DNA of 39,189 nt, from positions 1-39,189 of the forward strand of contig CAMBAN010000012.1 of assembly GCA_945864145.1 (NCBI GenBank). The letters are read 5' to 3'. Source of the stretch: an uncultured Lachnospiraceae bacterium. Lineage in GTDB: Bacteria; Bacillota; Clostridia; Lachnospirales; Lachnospiraceae. The position numbers were made by a program, and so were the translations under genes. The notes beneath the pieces are model-generated. The model did no database searches. It was not told the DNA's origin and saw only the letters and a list, made by a program, of their open reading frames with translations. Numbering within the stretch: the first letter of the stretch is position 1; the number at the start of each line of letters is the position of its first letter. Of the stretch, positions 1-8,245 are shown piece by piece.

Positions 1-478
1 GATAGCCGAACATTCCAAAGGAGAAATCCAGTTTCTGGTATTTTAAGTCGTTTCGATCCGCAAAATCAAAGAGTACCGGGCCGCCGACCGCGCATGCCAT
101 CTGATCCATCATAACCTCTTTTTCTCCATAATCAGTATCCTCTTGCTTTACCACTGCATCATAGCCCTCAGGTACATAGGCACCGGTCATCACTCTGACT
201 GCTGTATGCTCTTTGTAAGAGATTTCCTGATAATCTCCGGCACATAGCTCTCCGATGACCCTTAGCATAATCGGATGCTCCTTATCTGCCCCTTCCAAGT
301 CCTTTGCAGCTACCGCATAGCCGTCCATGGCTGATTTTGGGAAAGAAGGCACAAAATTCTTTACAATTATGTCCTCACTACAAATTTTCCCTACTGCCTG
401 AACAATCGGAACGGTTATTTTTTTTGTTTTCGGTGTCAGCTCCTTTAGTATGAGTGATAGACATTCTTCGATTTCCAT
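1..478 (-). CDS. moeA: Molybdopterin molybdotransferase N-terminus joined in frame to a galactokinase-like segment (partial)
   Basis: The gene begins at the ATG at 478-476, behind AAAGGA, and runs off the left edge. Codons 1 to about 122 read as the N-terminal part of MoeA, which inserts molybdate into adenylated molybdopterin. The diagnostic motifs are FPKSAMDGYAV, a GELCAGD segment and VRVMTGAYVPEGYDAVVKQED. From about codon 123 (position 112 leftwards) the frame stays open but the sequence is no longer MoeA-like. It reads MMDQMACAVGG followed by DFAD and LDFSF, which is the conserved MDQ.ACAVGG block of galactokinase, an enzyme that phosphorylates galactose. The expected MoeA continuation (a GED-type segment) is missing. 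GC content also rises to about 50% left of the join. The gene lies 14 bases after the molybdopterin-binding gene, so the MoeA part belongs to a moaC operon. The join is either a real fusion or, more likely, an assembly or recombination breakpoint. Confidence 0.8.
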   Translation of the reverse strand, partial: MEIEECLSLILKELTPKTKKITVPIVQAVGKICSEDIIVKNFVPSFPKSAMDGYAVAAKDLEGADKEHPIMLRVIGELCAGDYQEISYKEHTAVRVMTGAYVPEGYDAVVKQEDTDYGEKEVMMDQMACAVGGPVLFDFADRNDLKYQKLDFSFGMFGY

Positions 479-492
479 ATGTAAATCCTTTC

Positions 493-1521
493 CTACATGA
501 TACTACTTCCAAATCCGCAATTTGGATAATGGCACACCGGACAGCCCAAACATAAGCCGCCATTTCCCATATGTGCCAAATCTTTTTTGGTAATTTCAAT
601 TCCTGCTACAATTCTTGGCAAAACCAGGTCAAAAACAGTTGCCTTTGCATACATCACACAACCCGGTAACCCCATTACAGGCGTACCATCCTCAAAATAG
701 CCCAGTAAAAACATAGCTCCCGGAAGCACCGGCGCGCCGTAAGAAACAATACGTGCTCCCGTATCTTTGATTGCACCCGGAGTACAGTCATCCGGATCTA
801 CACTCATACCCCCGGTACAAATAATCATATCTGCGCCCTGCTGTTTTAATTCCAAAATGGCATTTGTAATTTTCTCTTTTTTATCATCGCAGGTCACATG
901 ACCACATATTTCAATATTGTATGCGGAAAGTTTTTGAATAATAACCGGTGTAAAGGTATCCTCTATTCTTCCATAAAAAACTTCATTACCTGTCGTTACG
1001 ATTCCTGCTTTCCATGTCTTGTATGACACAATTTTTGCAATTGGTGTATTTCCTGCCTTTTGTTTTACACACTCCATTTTGTCCTTCGCAATCACAAGTG
1101 GAATCACTCGTGTACCCAAAAGCTTGTCTCCTTTTTTTACCGGAGAATTATTTATCCTTGTAGCAATCATAATTTCATCAATTTCGTTGATGGCATCTAA
1201 TCGTTCTACATCTACCTGGAATACACCGTCACACTCTGCAGTCAACTCTATTTTACCTTCCTTGGGTGTAGAAGCCTGCATATGCTCATTGATACAGACA
1301 TCTCTTAAAATCTCTGCTGCCTCATCCTCATGATAGGTATTTTCATCTTTTTCCCACACATATAAATGGTCTTTTCCTAAGGAAAGTAACACCGGGATGT
1401 CTTCCTTTGTTACAATGTGCCCCTTACGAAAAGCTGCATCCTTAACGACATCTTTCACAATTCTTGTAATATCATGACAGAGTACCTGTCCCTCTGCATC
1501 TACTGTATTTATACATTTCAT
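493..1521 (-). CDS. Molybdopterin-binding protein (MoaB/MogA-like domain)
   Basis: A 342-residue protein that I assign to the MoCF-biosynthesis (molybdopterin-binding) fold. The C-terminal half carries the signature IVTTGNEVFYGRIEDTF, then IICTGGMSVDPDD and GLPGCVMYAKATVFDLVLPR, which correspond to the nucleotide/pterin-binding loops of MogA/MoeA-type domains. The extreme C-terminus has a cysteine-rich tail (LCLGCPVCHYPNCGFG) that is common in clostridial members and could bind metal or an Fe-S centre. The N-terminal 160 residues resemble the SAF-like part of this clostridial family. Its place between moaC and moeA supports a role in handling molybdopterin before or during metal insertion, or in sorting cofactor to a specific enzyme. 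The exact reaction is not known from sequence. It is not a full MoeA, because the N-terminal MoeA motifs sit in the next gene. Confidence 0.88.
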   Translation of the reverse strand: MKCINTVDAEGQVLCHDITRIVKDVVKDAAFRKGHIVTKEDIPVLLSLGKDHLYVWEKDENTYHEDEAAEILRDVCINEHMQASTPKEGKIELTAECDGVFQVDVERLDAINEIDEIMIATRINNSPVKKGDKLLGTRVIPLVIAKDKMECVKQKAGNTPIAKIVSYKTWKAGIVTTGNEVFYGRIEDTFTPVIIQKLSAYNIEICGHVTCDDKKEKITNAILELKQQGADMIICTGGMSVDPDDCTPGAIKDTGARIVSYGAPVLPGAMFLLGYFEDGTPVMGLPGCVMYAKATVFDLVLPRIVAGIEITKKDLAHMGNGGLCLGCPVCHYPNCGFGSSIM

Positions 1522-1558
1522 TTATTAGTCTTTCCTTTCTCATAGCCTGCAAACTTTC

Positions 1559-1618
1559 AGGTACTTTAGTACCTTGCGCAGGCACAAATTTGCCGTGTGA
1601 AAAATTCATTTTTCACAC
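1559..1618. repeat. Cluster of small hairpins between moaC and the molybdopterin-binding gene
   Basis: Two perfect inverted repeats occupy this short intergenic stretch. AGGTAC-TTTA-GTACCT lies at 1559-1574. GTGTGAAAAA-TTCA-TTTTTCACAC lies at 1595-1618 and overlaps the moaC stop codon at 1613-1615. A weaker GGCA...TGCC pair sits between them. On the - strand transcript these could stabilise or separate the moaC message from the downstream genes. No clear U-tract follows the larger stem, so I do not call a terminator. Confidence 0.55.
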
Positions 1619-2107
1619 TTGCTCTTTCGTATTTCTAAAGTGCCCGCTTTTTCCACCCTGTTTTTCTACTAAATGGATATCTGTAATCTCCATCGCTTTG
1701 TCCAGGGCCTTACACATATCATATATTGTCAATAACGTCACACTAACGCCTGTAAGCGCTTCCATTTCAACGCCTGTCTGACCTGTTGTTTTCACCAGGC
1801 AGGTTGCAATTACCTCTAAATCCTGCTCTCTTACTTCAAAATCTACACTGCATTTTTGTAATAATAAAGTATGACACATCGGTATGAGCTGAGCAGTCTG
1901 CTTTGTTGCCATAATGCCCGCCACTCTTGCAACACCAAGCACATCACCTTTTTTAGAGGCACCGGTTACAATTGCCTGCATAACCTCACGATTTACTTTT
2001 ATCTTTCCTTTTGCAATCGCAATACGTTGTGTTTCCTGCTTTCCGGAAACATCCACCATTACTGCATTACCTTTTTCATCAAAATGATTTAATCTATGTT
2101 CTTCCAT
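1613..2107 (-). CDS. moaC: Cyclic pyranopterin monophosphate synthase MoaC
   Basis: MoaC converts the MoaA product (3',8-cyclo-7,8-dihydro-GTP) to cyclic pyranopterin monophosphate, the first committed pterin of molybdenum cofactor synthesis, in the cytosol. The 164-residue length is typical. Conserved blocks are present: the N-terminal [18 protein letters not shown], the central [28 protein letters not shown], and [27 protein letters not shown] strong AAGGAAAG site precedes the ATG. It is the first gene of a - strand cluster continuing into the molybdopterin-binding gene (91-base gap holding hairpins) and moeA. No moaA, moaE or moaD lies in the window, and I see no Moco-riboswitch-like leader upstream. 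Confidence 0.95.
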   Translation of the reverse strand: MEEHRLNHFDEKGNAVMVDVSGKQETQRIAIAKGKIKVNREVMQAIVTGASKKGDVLGVARVAGIMATKQTAQLIPMCHTLLLQKCSVDFEVREQDLEVIATCLVKTTGQTGVEMEALTGVSVTLLTIYDMCKALDKAMEITDIHLVEKQGGKSGHFRNTKEQV

Positions 2108-2132
2108 ACGCTTTCCTTTTCCCTATATAATA

Positions 2133-2187
2133 AAGAATGAACAAAGCACATTCTTGCGACATTCTACCTTTGAAAAAGCATGTGCAT
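2133..2187. repeat. Dispersed intergenic repeat, copy 1
   Basis: This stretch shares an ordered set of blocks with 26194-26272: AAAGAATG, then CAAAGCACATTCTTGCG (2142-2158), GCGACATTC, ACCTTTG and an AAAAGC-TG-GCAT end. Copy 1 lacks 24 bases that form an extra stem in copy 2. AGAATG and CATTCT form a small hairpin. It lies between moaC and the terminator of the GH2 gene. Confidence 0.7.
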
Positions 2188-2221
2188 AAAAGGGCGACTG
2201 CATGTTTATGCAATCGCCCTT
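2188..2221 (-). terminator. Rho-independent terminator of the GH2/DUF5107 operon
   Basis: The arms AAGGGCGA (2190-2197) and TCGCCCTT (2214-2221) pair perfectly, with a second inner stem TGCAT/ATGCA. Read on the - strand the hairpin is followed by TTTTATG, so it terminates transcripts of the gene ending at 2278. On the + strand no U-tract follows. Confidence 0.8.
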
Positions 2222-2277
2222 GTCTGCATTAAGGCTTATTATAGCACGTATGTTGTAAAATACCTAGCGTTAACATT

Positions 2278-4815
2278 TTAACAGGAATATTTCTGTAGAA
2301 AATGGAAAATACTTTTCTTTAACTGTCTGGTCGGTAAATCATCTCTTTCCAAATCAAAGCCGCAATATAAGCACTTTTCCCCATTCTCCTCTACCATGAA
2401 TAAAGGAGAGGCTATTGTGTTATCACAGTAATTGGGTACAATTTCTACAAAAAGCTCTATCTTACCCGAAATCTTGGAAATATCCATACTGACACTATGT
2501 TCTAACAATGACTTCCATTGATAATCCGGATACTGCCCTGTCGGAAAATCCATAAAAATCGGATGATTGGCTTTCATGATTGCACCACAAGCCTTCTGAG
2601 ACGGAAAATGAACCGGTGACCAAAATACAGGAATGAAGTTGCCTGGAATTGGTTCTATGAAATCTTTTGCTGTTACAAGTCTTACTCCTTTTGGAAGCAA
2701 TGTCTCATCTGATTCCTTTGGATACACATAAACCTGCCAATGGTTTTTATAGTCTCCTACTTTTACTTCTACCACAAGCATTGCTGCTGTGTGGAGGCTT
2801 CCTAAAGAAATGCGAAGCTTCTTTTCCTTTTGTTTACAATGATAAAAAATATCCTTATCATGATAAATCGTTACCTCATATACAGGCTCTTCTATTTTCT
2901 CTTTTCCAAAATCATACAAGCCAAGCTCTGCCTCCAGCCACTCATCATTGGAAAAGATACGTTTTGCCTTCCATAAGGGAACAACTTCACTGCAAAATTC
3001 TTTCCAGGTTTCTTGCTTCACTATCTGCTTACTGTCAAAAAATGCATCCAGGATTCCTACTGTTGCCGTACTTTGTCCCGTATAATCTGTTAAAGAAAGC
3101 AGCTGATAGCCTGCCATCTTTTCTGTACGATAAACAGCCTCCATATCTTCCTTATAAAGCTTTACTGCAAGGTCTCCTGACGCCCTTACATATGCCTTTC
3201 TCTTCTCATACACTCCCTTTTCCAGCATGCTCTTTTTAACTACGTCAAAATTTACCGGCAACATATTACCTGTATATTTTTCTATGACATCCACATCCGG
3301 ATACACGCAATACTGCCCCGTTTCAAAGGAAATAATCGGTACAGGTGTAGCTTCCACTGCTTCCTGATAAGTAAGGCAGGTATTCTCTGCTACACGGTCA
3401 TGCAAATCCTGTATTCTAATAGGAAAACCACTGGCGCAAAAAGCTGCCAGATAATCCTCACAGGGTAATACAGGATGGTCGAAATTCGAAGTCAACGTAT
3501 ATATTCTTCTTGCGTCATAGGCCTTTAAGCTGACACTAATGTCATTTAACAAATCGAAATCTCCCATTAACTCATTGCCATTAGAGAACAGTAAAAAGGA
3601 CGGATGGTTTCCATATGTCTTAGAAATCCGAAAGGCCTCTTCCATATAATAGGTTCTGTGGATGCTATCCTCTCCTGTCTCCAAAGCACAGCAATCTCTG
3701 TTTAGCCAAAAGGGCATTTCCACCCCGAGATAAATTCCAAGCTTGTCTGCTGCCACAAACGCAGCCTCCGGTGGACACCACGCATGGAATCTCACATGGT
3801 TTAAGCCATAGCTTTTTATAATAGAAAGATTTTTTATCCAGGACTTCTCATCCATATCCGGATAACCTGTCTTTGGGAAAATCGCACAGTGAATGGTACC
3901 TCTAAGAGAAAGCGGTCTATCATTCAGGTATAATTCCTTACCCCGTCTTTCTATCTTACGCATACCAAAGGAAACTGTTTTTGTATCTTTCATGCCCTCA
4001 CACAACAAACTTATCTCTGCCTCATAAAGTACCGGCGTAAATTCATCCCATACCTGTGCTTTTTCCAGTTCACAGGTATAGTAAGCTACCTGCTTTGATT
4101 GATATATTTTATGTGGAAACCTTTTTGTCTGTAGCCTTTTTTTATCTGGTGTAATCACTGTGATAGTAATTTCTGCTTCCTTTGTGGTACAAGGAGTATA
4201 AACATCACTTGCCTCAACCACCTTTACAAGGATACTATCCGTTTGCGGATACACCTGTATATCAGATAGATGCATCACTTCTTCACAACGAAGCTCCATT
4301 TTTCCAATAATACCATTCCAATAGCCCTGTGTATCTATGCTGTAGCCACTTGCCATATAGTCGCAGTTAATTAGATTTCTATTATCTATGCACAGAGTTG
4401 CGATATGTTTTCCTGCCTTTATGTTGTTTGGCAATTCATAACAATGTGGTGTGGATAACCCAAGTATTTGTCTTCCTATTTTCTGCTCATCTATCCACAA
4501 CTGTGAAGCCATATTGATTCTTTCCAAATACAAAGAGATGTTTTTCCCTTCCCATTCCATTGGAATTTCTATCTCTTTTTGCAAATAGATAGCTCCGATA
4601 TACTCCCATTTTTCTCTGGGTGCTCTGATAGCCTCCTTGCAAAAGCTGTCATAATACTCCTGCTTCCTTCCTATTTTTTGTTCACAACCAGAACCCGGCA
4701 ATTGAAATCCTGTCTGAAAGCTTTCTCTATGCTTCCATACCTCTTCAAAGGAAATATCCTTTCCATTATCCGGTATGAAATATTTCCATATCCCACTTAC
4801 TGACATTTTTTTCAT
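2278..4815 (-). CDS. Glycoside hydrolase family 2 enzyme
   Basis: An 845-residue cytosolic exo-glycosidase of the GH2 type (beta-galactosidase/beta-glucuronidase superfamily). It has no signal peptide. A jelly-roll sugar-binding domain lies at about 60-180, an Ig-like domain at about 185-290 and a TIM barrel from about 290. The acid/base pair is N414-E415 in LLFSNGNELMGD, and the likely nucleophile is E498 in IISFETGQY. VRFHAWCPPEAAF (341-353) is the usual GH2 strand before the active site. The C-terminal 240 residues are divergent. The ATG overlaps the stop codon of the upstream DUF5107 gene (ATGA), so the two are translationally coupled, and a terminator follows at 2188-2221. The divergent AraC regulator is the probable controller. 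The substrate cannot be read from sequence: galactoside, glucuronide or another beta-linked sugar are all possible. Confidence 0.9.
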   Translation of the reverse strand: MKKMSVSGIWKYFIPDNGKDISFEEVWKHRESFQTGFQLPGSGCEQKIGRKQEYYDSFCKEAIRAPREKWEYIGAIYLQKEIEIPMEWEGKNISLYLERINMASQLWIDEQKIGRQILGLSTPHCYELPNNIKAGKHIATLCIDNRNLINCDYMASGYSIDTQGYWNGIIGKMELRCEEVMHLSDIQVYPQTDSILVKVVEASDVYTPCTTKEAEITITVITPDKKRLQTKRFPHKIYQSKQVAYYTCELEKAQVWDEFTPVLYEAEISLLCEGMKDTKTVSFGMRKIERRGKELYLNDRPLSLRGTIHCAIFPKTGYPDMDEKSWIKNLSIIKSYGLNHVRFHAWCPPEAAFVAADKLGIYLGVEMPFWLNRDCCALETGEDSIHRTYYMEEAFRISKTYGNHPSFLLFSNGNELMGDFDLLNDISVSLKAYDARRIYTLTSNFDHPVLPCEDYLAAFCASGFPIRIQDLHDRVAENTCLTYQEAVEATPVPIISFETGQYCVYPDVDVIEKYTGNMLPVNFDVVKKSMLEKGVYEKRKAYVRASGDLAVKLYKEDMEAVYRTEKMAGYQLLSLTDYTGQSTATVGILDAFFDSKQIVKQETWKEFCSEVVPLWKAKRIFSNDEWLEAELGLYDFGKEKIEEPVYEVTIYHDKDIFYHCKQKEKKLRISLGSLHTAAMLVVEVKVGDYKNHWQVYVYPKESDETLLPKGVRLVTAKDFIEPIPGNFIPVFWSPVHFPSQKACGAIMKANHPIFMDFPTGQYPDYQWKSLLEHSVSMDISKISGKIELFVEIVPNYCDNTIASPLFMVEENGEKCLYCGFDLERDDLPTRQLKKSIFHFLQKYSC

Positions 4816-7800
4816 AGACTGTCACATACCTCCTTTAGTTGTAAAAGAGTTTCATTACAGCACTCCAAACAAAGACCCTTTTCTATTTCTTCACTCGCCA
4901 GCTTATTCTCACCTAAGCCCAAATAGCCAAGTGCTTTCATCAAATGACAATGCACCTTATTTTTAACCTGTAAATCCCCTTCAAAGATTAAAAAGTCAGG
5001 TAAAGAAACCGCAAAATAATCTATTTTTACCTCATCCTCTAAATGTTGCTCTCCATAGGAAATAAATGCTTCAAATTGCCTGGTTGCTTCCTGTTCCATA
5101 CCAAGCTCTCTTTTTGCCACAGCAGCATAGTATTGCAGCTGTGGCGGTTGGTCATTATAATACATGGCTGAGCTCAATTGTCCATTTCCTCTTGCCGCAA
5201 GCCTGAAATAGCCTTTTGCCTTTATACCATCTGTATCCTTGCAGCACATACCAAGTAAATAATAAATATCATTATCCAGATTACCTGCAAGCTTTCCTTC
5301 GCCCAAATTGTCTGGATAAAACAATGCCTGCTGTAATAACGCCTCTTTCTTTTCCACATCTGTTTCCTTTTCTGCAAGACACATACAGGTATAACGGTAT
5401 TGGGTCGTAATCTTTCCTTCACCACCCTCCCATGGATGGAACTGATGTGCACGCATACCCTCATATGCCTTTTCATAATCAGCAGTCAGATTAAGTAAGG
5501 TCAGATATTCAATGTATAAATCATCTCTTGTTTCCAAAAGCTCTTTATGAGCTTCCATATTTGTCAAGCGTTCTTCTACAGGTCTGTTCAATGCCTTATA
5601 AAGCTGGTCTAACTCAAAAAAGACACGTGCATCCTTCTTATTTTTTTCAAAAGCAGTTTCCATTGCTTTTTTTGCCTTTTCCGGTTCATGCTTCTTGTTA
5701 TAATAATACAGCGCAAGATTACGATAAGCTGTCGGAATGGCAATCCTGTCCTTACAAAGCTCCCATAGCTTAGCTGCTTCGTCAAAACGACCTCTGTCGT
5801 AGTATAGATTTCCCAAATAGTAAGCTGCATACATGCCACCATTTTTTACTGCAAGCTGTAATACCTCTATATCCTCCAAACGATTAGGGAAGCAATAAGC
5901 ACTGTCTGCCTGCTCTGCCTTTTGCAAATAACTCTCTTCCCCTGTTATTGCATAAAGATAGTAATATGACATCGGTGTCACCGCATTATCTATGTATAGT
6001 AATAACACTTCCTTTGCCTCTTCCATAAAGCCTGCTTCTTTATAAGTCAATGACAATTCTATCGCATTATGAGCATCCTGCCTCATTTGTGTGCACAATA
6101 CTTCTTTATTATTTAAGCCAAGGCGCATTGCTTCATAAGCACCTGCATGGTCAAGTGGGTCAATCTGCATTGTCTCTTTGCAAAAAGCAACTGCTTCTTC
6201 TATTCTTCCCAGCTTTCTTAATAAGGCAGTTTTTATTGCTCTTGCCTTTAAATGATGGGTTCCTCTTTGTAATGATTGTTCTATATAGCTATATGCCTGT
6301 TCATACTTTCCTTTTTTTGCAGTTTGGCATGCCATTTTATAAAACGCCTTATCCTGCATCGCTCCATCCCAAGCTGACTTATAAAAAGCATCAAAGCTCT
6401 TCTCCTCTTCACCAAGCTTTTCGCATACAAGTCCTAAGGTATAATAGGGCTCACAATCATAGGGATTTGGATTTTTCCAAGTAGAAGATTTTATTGCCTG
6501 TTCCACATAGGGCTTTGCTTCTGCATACAATCCTTTTTGGTATAAATATTTTCCATATCCGTGATTTAAACGAATATCTGTGTTGTCACGTCTAAGTCCT
6601 TCCAAATAATAGTCTTGTGGCGAATAAGTCGCATGACGATACTGTTCTAAATGAGTAGCTGCCAAAAAGAGCTGTTCTGTCGTTTTTAGCTTTTCCGGTG
6701 CCGGCAATGGTTTTGCTGCCTCAGGACATTCTTCTTCCTTCTTTTCAGGCGTATAGGAAAGAAGCACCTTCCCCTTTTTCTTTGCTCTCATGCAAAGTTT
6801 ATCCTCCTGAAGCATCGGTGCCGGTATGGTTTTTTGATAGGTTTGCACCGGTGACAGCTGTGTCATTTCTGAAAAAATAACCTGCCCGTCATATAAAAGT
6901 TCCAGTTCAAGCTCCTCCTGTTTTTGCGGTGCATATGCAGACAGATATACCTTATCTTCCTGATACTCCATGTTCAAAAAGATTTCCAGCGAAGCATTTT
7001 TTACTGCTCCTGCATCTTTATAGGGCATGAAATACTGTGTAAAGCTTTTTTCCTCATAGGGCTTTAAAAATGTAAAATCCGGCTGATTGTCCGTAAACAT
7101 ACCTGTCATCAGTTCAATATATGGTCCATTTTCATCTGTCAGATTTCTGTCCCAGGCCTTTCCAAAATCACCATTTCCCCAAGTCCATTGCTTTTTGCCC
7201 GGCGATACATGATGGTCTGCAATATGTAAGAGTCCTGCCCTTTTTCCATCATCATAATTTCCAATAAAATCATAATCAGAATGGTATGCCATATAAGAGG
7301 TCGGCACAGGTATATTTTTATATCTGGAGATATCTGTTCCAGGTGCATAATCTACCTTATAATACACCCCATCTGCTATTGGGAACTTTGATACATCTCT
7401 TTTTCCATGGTCATAAACTGCCGTTACATCCGGTGGAAAAATAGAGCGCGTGTTTTCATTAACTGCCACTGCAGGGTTTGCCCACCACAAAAAAGTTTGC
7501 GGTCTGTCAGTTGGATTGTAAATCTGACCCTTGATTTCCAGATATGCCTTATCCGGATATAAGGTAAAGCCTGTAAGTGCTTTTGTATGGAACATCTTCT
7601 CTGTTTCCCCTACCCATACAGTAACAGAGCCATCAGGGTTTTGGGTAATTTTGGCATCAACCGGGTCATAGGTTGATGGTCTGTGATGCTGTGGCCAGTT
7701 AAATTCAATGCCGCCACTTATCCATGGACCTGCAAGTCCTACCAAAGCAGGTTTTATGACCTCATTATAATAAACGGCATCATATCCGTTTGTTTTATCC

Positions 7801-8051
7801 AAAAGTCTTTGTATCCTTCCACCAAGCTCCGGCAATATCATAACGAAAAGATATTCATTTTCCAAAAAAATTGCCTGATATTCTTTATCCTGTTTCGTAT
7901 CTGAAACTTTTTCGCACACAGGATGTGGATATACTCTTCCGCTCGAACCTTGATATACCCTCTTTTCCAAAAACATTGGATTTTTATCATATGCTCCAAT
8001 CTCATAAGTTGGAATCTTCACTTTTTCCCATCTGACTTCTACCTTCTGCAT
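4812..8051 (-). CDS. DUF5107 domain protein with C-terminal TPR repeats
   Basis: A 1079-residue soluble protein. I place the start at the ATG at 8051-8049 because AGAGGAG lies 7 bases before it; an earlier in-frame ATG at 8120 has no such site and would put the start inside the promoter region. Residues 1 to about 385 match the DUF5107 family, a predicted galactose-mutarotase-like beta-sandwich. The motif GGIEFNWPQHHRPST (113-127) with paired histidines and WANPAVAVNENT could line a sugar site. From about residue 490 to the end there are many helical TPR-like units (for example YGKYLYQKGLYAEAKPYVEQA). The gene is coupled to the GH2 gene by a 4-base overlap. The family is poorly characterised as far as I know. 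A carbohydrate-binding or hydrolytic role is inferred from the fold and partner, not proven. Confidence 0.88.
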   Translation of the reverse strand: MQKVEVRWEKVKIPTYEIGAYDKNPMFLEKRVYQGSSGRVYPHPVCEKVSDTKQDKEYQAIFLENEYLFVMILPELGGRIQRLLDKTNGYDAVYYNEVIKPALVGLAGPWISGGIEFNWPQHHRPSTYDPVDAKITQNPDGSVTVWVGETEKMFHTKALTGFTLYPDKAYLEIKGQIYNPTDRPQTFLWWANPAVAVNENTRSIFPPDVTAVYDHGKRDVSKFPIADGVYYKVDYAPGTDISRYKNIPVPTSYMAYHSDYDFIGNYDDGKRAGLLHIADHHVSPGKKQWTWGNGDFGKAWDRNLTDENGPYIELMTGMFTDNQPDFTFLKPYEEKSFTQYFMPYKDAGAVKNASLEIFLNMEYQEDKVYLSAYAPQKQEELELELLYDGQVIFSEMTQLSPVQTYQKTIPAPMLQEDKLCMRAKKKGKVLLSYTPEKKEEECPEAAKPLPAPEKLKTTEQLFLAATHLEQYRHATYSPQDYYLEGLRRDNTDIRLNHGYGKYLYQKGLYAEAKPYVEQAIKSSTWKNPNPYDCEPYYTLGLVCEKLGEEEKSFDAFYKSAWDGAMQDKAFYKMACQTAKKGKYEQAYSYIEQSLQRGTHHLKARAIKTALLRKLGRIEEAVAFCKETMQIDPLDHAGAYEAMRLGLNNKEVLCTQMRQDAHNAIELSLTYKEAGFMEEAKEVLLLYIDNAVTPMSYYYLYAITGEESYLQKAEQADSAYCFPNRLEDIEVLQLAVKNGGMYAAYYLGNLYYDRGRFDEAAKLWELCKDRIAIPTAYRNLALYYYNKKHEPEKAKKAMETAFEKNKKDARVFFELDQLYKALNRPVEERLTNMEAHKELLETRDDLYIEYLTLLNLTADYEKAYEGMRAHQFHPWEGGEGKITTQYRYTCMCLAEKETDVEKKEALLQQALFYPDNLGEGKLAGNLDNDIYYLLGMCCKDTDGIKAKGYFRLAARGNGQLSSAMYYNDQPPQLQYYAAVAKRELGMEQEATRQFEAFISYGEQHLEDEVKIDYFAVSLPDFLIFEGDLQVKNKVHCHLMKALGYLGLGENKLASEEIEKGLCLECCNETLLQLKEVCDSL

Positions 8052-8150
8052 GTTTTTTCTCCTCTGCATCGATACTTCTTTTTTATCAGCATAAAGCAGA
8101 CAGAAGTAAAATACAGTCAAAAAAATTGTTGTAAAATAGGAAATTATTGC

Positions 8151-8179
8151 TTTCAGTTTTTAGTATAACCCATTATAAT
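8151..8179 (+). promoter_or_regulatory. Possible promoter of the AraC-type regulator
   Basis: A consensus -10 TATAAT (8174-8179) has a weak -35 TTTCAG (8151-8156) 17 bases upstream. It lies in the 194-base divergent region between the regulator (start 8246) and the DUF5107 gene (start 8051). TTGACT on the - strand at about 8113-8118 may be the -35 of the opposite promoter. I see no clear AraC-type direct repeats. Confidence 0.35.
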
Positions 8180-8245
8180 AAAAACAGTACATACCAACAC
8201 ATAGACTTTACAAAAATTTTTCTATTCCAAAAAGGAGGCCAAATC

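Noticed and set aside
2108-2277. Moco riboswitch before moaC
   Set aside because: The region holds a terminator and a dispersed repeat, with no room or conserved pattern for the riboswitch.
2667-3239. 190-codon open frame on the + strand
   Set aside because: It is antisense to the GH2 gene, with low-complexity Leu/Pro-rich translation and no ribosome binding site.
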